This document shows positions 60,054 through 64,000 of a stretch of 64,000 bases of DNA, in pieces (the first letter of the stretch is position 1; each line of letters begins with the position of its first letter). The notes below the pieces were generated by a model that saw only the letters and a list, made by a program, of their open reading frames with translations, was not told the DNA's origin and ran no database searches. The stretch is from an uncultured Odoribacter sp. GTDB lineage: Bacteria; Bacteroidota; Bacteroidia; Bacteroidales; Marinifilaceae. A program made the translations under genes and the position numbers. The DNA is taken from contig CAJUQA010000001.1 in the NCBI GenBank assembly GCA_910588375.1, forward strand, positions 124,001 through 188,000, in the 5' to 3' direction.

Positions 60054-60467
60054 ATGGAAGAATTGACATTGACAACTCCTTCTATTTTATTTTCGGCGAT
60101 TTCTTTGATTATGCTGGCTTATACAAACCGTTTTCTTGCTTATGCGACGGTTGTCCGCAGTCTGAAGATTGAGCACGAAAGCAATCCTACTATAATTATA
60201 AGGTTACAGATAGAGAATTTGCGCAGGCGATTGAACCTAACCCGTTCGATGCAGGTATTCGGAGTGATGAGTTTGTTGTTTTGTGTCGTATGTACTTTTT
60301 TCATTTATGTAGGCTGGAAATTGTTGGCAGCCTACATTTTTGGCATATCGTTGCTGCTGTTGGTGGTATCGCTGGCTTTGTCCGTGAAAGAATTGCTTAT
60401 CTCAGTCAAGGCATTGGAATATCGTTTGGAGTGGGTGAAAAAAGAGGGACTTAAAGTGGACGATTAG
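60054..60467 (+). CDS. DUF2721-like membrane protein
   Basis: The 137-residue product has three predicted membrane helices: TPSILFSAISLIMLAYTNRFLAYATVV, MQVFGVMSLLFCVVCTFFIYVGW and LAAYIFGISLLLLVVSLALSVKELLISV. A cytoplasmic loop holds IENLRRRLNLTRSM. The pattern fits DUF2721, a family of unknown function in bacteria. Its end overlaps the convergent TPR gene by 17 bp. Nothing suggests a specific role. Confidence 0.78.
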   Translation: MEELTLTTPSILFSAISLIMLAYTNRFLAYATVVRSLKIEHESNPTIIIRLQIENLRRRLNLTRSMQVFGVMSLLFCVVCTFFIYVGWKLLAAYIFGISLLLLVVSLALSVKELLISVKALEYRLEWVKKEGLKVDD

Positions 60468-61401
60468 CATATATGTCTTCAAAGTTTACGGGGTGTTTTT
60501 CATCTTCTTCCGTCTCGTCACAGAGTTCTTGTCCCGTTTGGATGTCTTCTGCAGCACTTGCTATATCTCCTTTTAGTTTTTTAGCTTCCGCGCGAGCAAG
60601 GTAGGCCTTTCCGAAATCCGGTTTTATTTCCAGGGCTTCGTCCAAATATTGAATCGCTTCATCAATCCGTTGGTTTTCCATCAGAATGCGACTGCTTTCA
60701 AGATACGCCTGTTCGTGAAAAGGATTGAGCTCCGTGACGGTGGCATAATCTTGCAGGGCGGCTTCGTAATCTTGAAAACACTCTTGGATTTTTGCCCGTT
60801 GCATATAGGCCGCTTCTTCCTCTGGGGCAAGTTCTATAGTTTTGTTGATATCTTTGAGTGCTTTATCGTATTGTCCTGTTTTGCAATAAATCGCGGCTCG
60901 CAACAAAAAGATATCCATAACGTCATTTTTCAATCCGGCAGCCTGTGTCAGATTGTTGATGGCTTCCTCTGTGGCGCCGAGTTTGTTTTGGGCGTTAGCC
61001 ATAAGCAGAAATGCCCGGTAATCTGGGTTGTGTTGCAATACGTATTGGCAATCTTTGATAGCCTCCTCGTTGTCTCCTTCCTGGAGGTAAAGCTGTGCCC
61101 GCTTAAGGAAAGTGTCGGTATCTTCCGGAGCTAAAATGGCCAGCCGGGTATAGGCTTCAATCGCATCATTATTCTCTCCTTGTTGTATATAAGCCATTGC
61201 CAAATACTCCAGCGTTTCCGCCTCTTCCCGGAAATTCAACGCCTCCTTAAAACAGCGTACGGCATATCCCGTTTTTCCCATTTTCAAGGCTTTTACTCCG
61301 TCGTATTTCAATATATCGAATTTTCGCTCAGCTTCTTTTGCTGGCTCTTCTTTTTCCATGGTGTTTTTTGTACCGAAAAGGGATTTCAGAAAACTACTCA
61401 T
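60451..61401 (-). CDS. TPR-repeat protein
   Basis: The 316-residue soluble product consists of about eight tetratricopeptide repeats from residue 30 to 290, such as AETLEYLAMAYIQQGENNDAIEAYTRLAILAPED, TDTFLKRAQLYLQEGDNEEAIKDCQYVLQHNPDY and EQAYLESSRILMENQRIDEAIQYLDEALEIKPDF. The N-terminus (MSSFLKSLFGTKNTMEKEEPAKEAERKF) has no signal peptide. TPR proteins scaffold protein contacts; partners are unknown. Two bases of sense overlap with the neighbouring DUF2721-like gene are not meaningful beyond tight packing. Confidence 0.88.
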   Translation of the reverse strand: MSSFLKSLFGTKNTMEKEEPAKEAERKFDILKYDGVKALKMGKTGYAVRCFKEALNFREEAETLEYLAMAYIQQGENNDAIEAYTRLAILAPEDTDTFLKRAQLYLQEGDNEEAIKDCQYVLQHNPDYRAFLLMANAQNKLGATEEAINNLTQAAGLKNDVMDIFLLRAAIYCKTGQYDKALKDINKTIELAPEEEAAYMQRAKIQECFQDYEAALQDYATVTELNPFHEQAYLESSRILMENQRIDEAIQYLDEALEIKPDFGKAYLARAEAKKLKGDIASAAEDIQTGQELCDETEEDEKHPVNFEDIYANRPL

Positions 61402-61506
61402 ATTCGCCTGTTTTTTGTGAATGTGATTTTTATGCGAATTTCCCCGTGTTTAGTTCAGTTTTGAGGAACGAATAGACATATTCATAAATTATACCTGCTA
61501 TTAAGA

Positions 61507-61514
61507 CAAAGATA
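61507..61514 (-). promoter_or_regulatory. -7 element ahead of the TPR gene
   Basis: The minus strand reads TATCTTTG, 105 nt before the TPR ATG. Confidence 0.5.
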
Positions 61515-61596
61515 GTGTATTTTTTGAATATAGCCTGATAAAGAATATTTTTATATAGACGTATTTCTTATAGAAAATTATGTTTTTTGTCGCATA

Positions 61597-62883
61597 TCAA
61601 GGATTGAAGAGGCGAGGAAGGAAATCGACCAAGTATTTGCGCCAGTTCTCCCATGTGTGGGCTCCATCGGTTTCGTTGTATATGAAAGAATAGTTAGCGG
61701 CGGAGAGTTTCTTACGCCAGTTGTCGTTAAGTTTCTTGACGAAGTCATCACGACCGACTGCGATGTAATAAAGTTTGGGAGGATTCTTGAATTGATATTT
61801 CAGTTTCAGATCCACTTCATCGTAAATGGATAATTCATCGGAAGTAAATTTCTCTATCGTATCATCTATTTTACTGCCTTCGAGAAATGGAATCTTATTC
61901 TTTAGCTGCTCCCATTTTTCACCAAGTTTTTGCACGCCACTGATTCGTTTTTCATTAAGCGCATTGGTGGTCTGTGCTGAGAACAGACCGATGTAGTCGA
62001 AGCAGTTAGGATTGTTTAATGAAATGAAAAGGGTATGTAGTCCTCCAAGAGAGAGACCGGCTATTGCCCTATGAGCCTTGTCGTTGATTGTTCTATAGTT
62101 ATTGTCGACGTAGTCGACCACTTCTTTTATAAAGTGTGATTCAATCTTACCAAACATAGAACTGGTATTATTGCCAGATGGCTCAACATTAGGATTATTT
62201 GGATCGTCACCGGGAGCGGCAGCCAAATTAATATTGCCGTTTGGCATGATAACAATCATCGGTTCGCATCGTTTCTCTGCGATGAGGTTGTCAAGAATTT
62301 GGATAGCTCGTCCAGCGTCACCCCATGAATTCTCATCGCCACCGGAGCCATGAAGAAGGTAGAGCACCGGAAATCTTTTGGTGGGGCTTTGGACATATTG
62401 CGGCGGTAAGTACACAGTCATTCTTCTTTTGGGCATTTCCTTAAAAGTGGATGGATACCAAACTTTCTTTACTTGACCATGGGAGACCTTCTTCTGAATG
62501 TAATCATCGGCAATTCCGCCTGACACGATGAAATAGCTAAGTGTGTCAGCTATATCCCTGAAATGATCGGGATTTTGCTTGTCGTATAGGGTCTCGCCAT
62601 CGACCTCATATTGATAGGTATATAGTTCGGATGGCAGCACTTCGCTTGTATAAGTCCACTTGTCTCCTCCTTTCGTCATAATGATCTTACTATCTTTTCT
62701 GAAAGTCCCCGCTGGAGTAAAGGTCCCTTTTATGTAGACTTTCGAGGCTTTCGGGAAGATAGCGTTAAAAGTGACCGTATTGTCAGAATTTATAACATAT
62801 GGTTTTGGAGTCAGAGTGTCCCCATTCATAAAACCACTGGCAATCCAAGCAACTATGAGAATATTCTTAATATATGTGAGCAT
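61597..62883 (-). CDS. Secreted esterase with N-terminal E-set domain (CE1-like)
   Basis: The 428-residue product has a signal peptide (MLTYIKNILIVAWIASGFMNG), an N-terminal immunoglobulin-like E-set/CBM48-type domain (VTFNAIFPKASKVYIKGTFTPAGTF...YTYQYEVDGETLYD, 30-120), and a PF00756-type esterase domain. The latter has RFPVLYLLHGSGGDENSWGDAGR (oxyanion region), nucleophile Ser in IAGLSLGGLHTLF, an acid in YIAVGRDDFVKKLND, and His in ETDGAHTWENWRKYLVDFLPRLF. Relatives remove feruloyl or acetyl groups from plant glycans. The base composition is more AT-rich than most of the window. It follows the acyltransferase gene after 30 nt. Confidence 0.88.
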   Translation of the reverse strand: MLTYIKNILIVAWIASGFMNGDTLTPKPYVINSDNTVTFNAIFPKASKVYIKGTFTPAGTFRKDSKIIMTKGGDKWTYTSEVLPSELYTYQYEVDGETLYDKQNPDHFRDIADTLSYFIVSGGIADDYIQKKVSHGQVKKVWYPSTFKEMPKRRMTVYLPPQYVQSPTKRFPVLYLLHGSGGDENSWGDAGRAIQILDNLIAEKRCEPMIVIMPNGNINLAAAPGDDPNNPNVEPSGNNTSSMFGKIESHFIKEVVDYVDNNYRTINDKAHRAIAGLSLGGLHTLFISLNNPNCFDYIGLFSAQTTNALNEKRISGVQKLGEKWEQLKNKIPFLEGSKIDDTIEKFTSDELSIYDEVDLKLKYQFKNPPKLYYIAVGRDDFVKKLNDNWRKKLSAANYSFIYNETDGAHTWENWRKYLVDFLPRLFNP

Positions 62884-62913
62884 GACTATCTATAAAGTAT
62901 CGTGAGTTTTATG

Positions 62914-64000
62914 TTAAACTATGATATGGCAATAGTTTGGATTGACTGCTTTGGGAAATACCTCGTTTTTAGTTACGATAAAGATGTGACTTTCGTCTAT
63001 CCCATAATCGGGCAGTTCGTCCTCCTTTACAACGTTGACATTACACGCAAAGTTCGGCAATATGCAACTTAAAAGTCTTTTCCCCTCCGTATTTCTAATT
63101 ACGGAATAGATTTCTCTGTTGGAGTACATTAGGGCAAGCAATAGAGAAAGTTCACCTTGCCCACATTCGTCTATTACAATGAACGGTTTCTCGTCTAAAA
63201 TTCCTTGAATAAATGTGTTTTGTCTGGTAAAAGCCTTCAGAGAGTTCTTGGCGTTACGTTCTATCTCCGTACCTTTATATTTGTACTTATCATAGACTAT
63301 TGGAGCTAAATTAGCCACAGTGTCTTGATTTTCACAAATTTCTATAAATTTTTTCTGGAAAGCGTGACGAATTGCCTGTGTCTGTTCTTTAATTGATGGA
63401 CTAATTGCCAACAAATCTTGACGAGTTATCTTTTCACCTACCTTGATGAGTATTTCCCCTCCGTTGGATAGTGCTGAACCTTTGGGCATCACTTGTAGAA
63501 TGCCGTGCAGATAAACAGGTACTATATCTAACCCAAGTTCTGACGAAAACTCAAATGCTCCTTTATGGAATCTTTTGACCCGGTTGCTTATATTAGTGGG
63601 GCGTTCTCCTTCTGGAAATATTCCGATGCTATACCCTTGTTCAACTAATGGTCTGAGCATATCTATCATTCCCTCTGCTCCTTGACCGATTGTGATGAAA
63701 TCCAGCCATCGGAACATGCGACCGGTAATCGGATTGTGGTTTACATGGTCATTGGCCACTAGTATGATTTTGGGGGTCAAGGTCATCAAATAGAATGAAT
63801 CAAGAAGTGACTGATGGTTGCTAATCACAATCACTGGCTTCGAGAAATTTTCATTATTGGGATTCTCATATCTGAATTTGATACCAGGCATTCTCTTAAC
63901 ATCCCAGCGAAAAACTGAGCAGCAGAAGCGATGTAAGATAAGTTTTTTCCGCGGTGTTGGTTTTGTCATGACGAACATAAAGAATCCCATGACGTAGGCC
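62914..64000 (-). CDS. C-terminal part of MMPL/lysophospholipid acyltransferase/methyltransferase protein
   Basis: The frame stays open to the right edge (AYV precedes MGFFMFVMTKPTP), so this is the C-terminal part of a longer protein. The first residues look like the last helix of an MMPL transporter. Residues about 25-220 of the visible part form a PlsC-type acyltransferase with HX4D motif VISNHQSLLDSF and FPEGERP, plus KGAFEFSSELGLDIVPVYLHG. The last 130 residues resemble a diverged class I SAM methyltransferase (FIVIDECGQGELSLLLALMYSNREIYSVIRN). This trifunctional fusion is known in Bacteroidota and belongs to flexirubin/aryl-polyene-type lipid clusters. Confidence 0.8.
   Translation of the reverse strand, partial: AYVMGFFMFVMTKPTPRKKLILHRFCCSVFRWDVKRMPGIKFRYENPNNENFSKPVIVISNHQSLLDSFYLMTLTPKIILVANDHVNHNPITGRMFRWLDFITIGQGAEGMIDMLRPLVEQGYSIGIFPEGERPTNISNRVKRFHKGAFEFSSELGLDIVPVYLHGILQVMPKGSALSNGGEILIKVGEKITRQDLLAISPSIKEQTQAIRHAFQKKFIEICENQDTVANLAPIVYDKYKYKGTEIERNAKNSLKAFTRQNTFIQGILDEKPFIVIDECGQGELSLLLALMYSNREIYSVIRNTEGKRLLSCILPNFACNVNVVKEDELPDYGIDESHIFIVTKNEVFPKAVNPNYCHIIV

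Noticed and set aside
1..64000. tRNA or rRNA genes
   Set aside because: No T-loop/acceptor pattern or rRNA-like sequence was noticed on either strand; a tRNAscan run would settle it.

Overview
The window is a chromosomal segment of an anaerobic Bacteroidota, most likely order Bacteroidales. The evidence is GldD and GldE, a PorE-like TPR/propeller/OmpA protein, a GH97 alpha-glucosidase, a serine-type sulfatase, a C-terminal piece of the MMPL/acyltransferase/methyltransferase protein typical of this phylum, and many promoters with the phylum-specific -7 element TAnnTTTG. Rubrerythrin and a heterodisulfide-reductase-like redox module fit an anaerobic life. An Odoribacter/Butyricimonas-type bacterium is my guess, not something the sequence proves. 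No rRNA, tRNA, CRISPR array, transposase or integrase was seen.

Layout. 0-3.4 kb: 5' part of miaB, a FadL-like outer-membrane protein and a low-complexity lipoprotein. 3.4-7.3 kb: proS, pepT and mutY. 7.7-13 kb: a lone sulfatase, an orphan protein and a large secreted metallopeptidase with propeller and barrel. 13.3-18.4 kb: ligA, which carries two extra helix-hairpin-helix units, then clpC. 18.5-19.6 kb: AsnC- and TetR-type regulators. 19.8-26.2 kb: an alkaline-phosphatase-fold protein that has lost its metal ligands, then gldD, gldE, ssb, an HU gene, a 29-residue mS38-like gene with an unusually perfect Shine-Dalgarno, and rng. 26.4-30.8 kb: a DsbD-like reductase, a DUF5715-like lipoprotein, ychF and ndk. 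30.9-35.9 kb: a five-gene HdrC-B-A-C'-DE-like operon, divergent from rubrerythrin. 36.8-42.1 kb: PorE-like protein, birA and a transglutaminase-like lipoprotein. 42.2-46.6 kb: two accessory-looking genes, an AlbA_2/Schlafen-type regulator and a secreted SUMF1-like/Gly-rich protein. 46.6-47.2 kb: a gene-free island holding a candidate structured ncRNA with a predicted kissing loop, tandem repeats and a second rod-like fold. 47.2-64 kb: ABC-F protein, RND tripartite pump, MBL-fold hydrolase, a 41-residue basic protein, MATE exporter, GH97 enzyme, DUF2721-like and TPR proteins, an esterase, and the truncated MMPL/PlsC/methyltransferase gene at the right edge.

How parts act together. Adaptor, RND pump and TolC-like factor overlap by four bases each and form one efflux system. 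The Hdr-like genes probably pass electrons from a flavin/Fe-S soluble part to a membrane Fe-S subunit. GldD, GldE and the PorE-like protein belong to the type IX secretion/gliding theme. The most promising undescribed item is the minus-strand RNA at 46655-46890: promoter, several hairpins, two complementary loops and an intrinsic terminator, just upstream of the SUMF1/Gly-rich gene.
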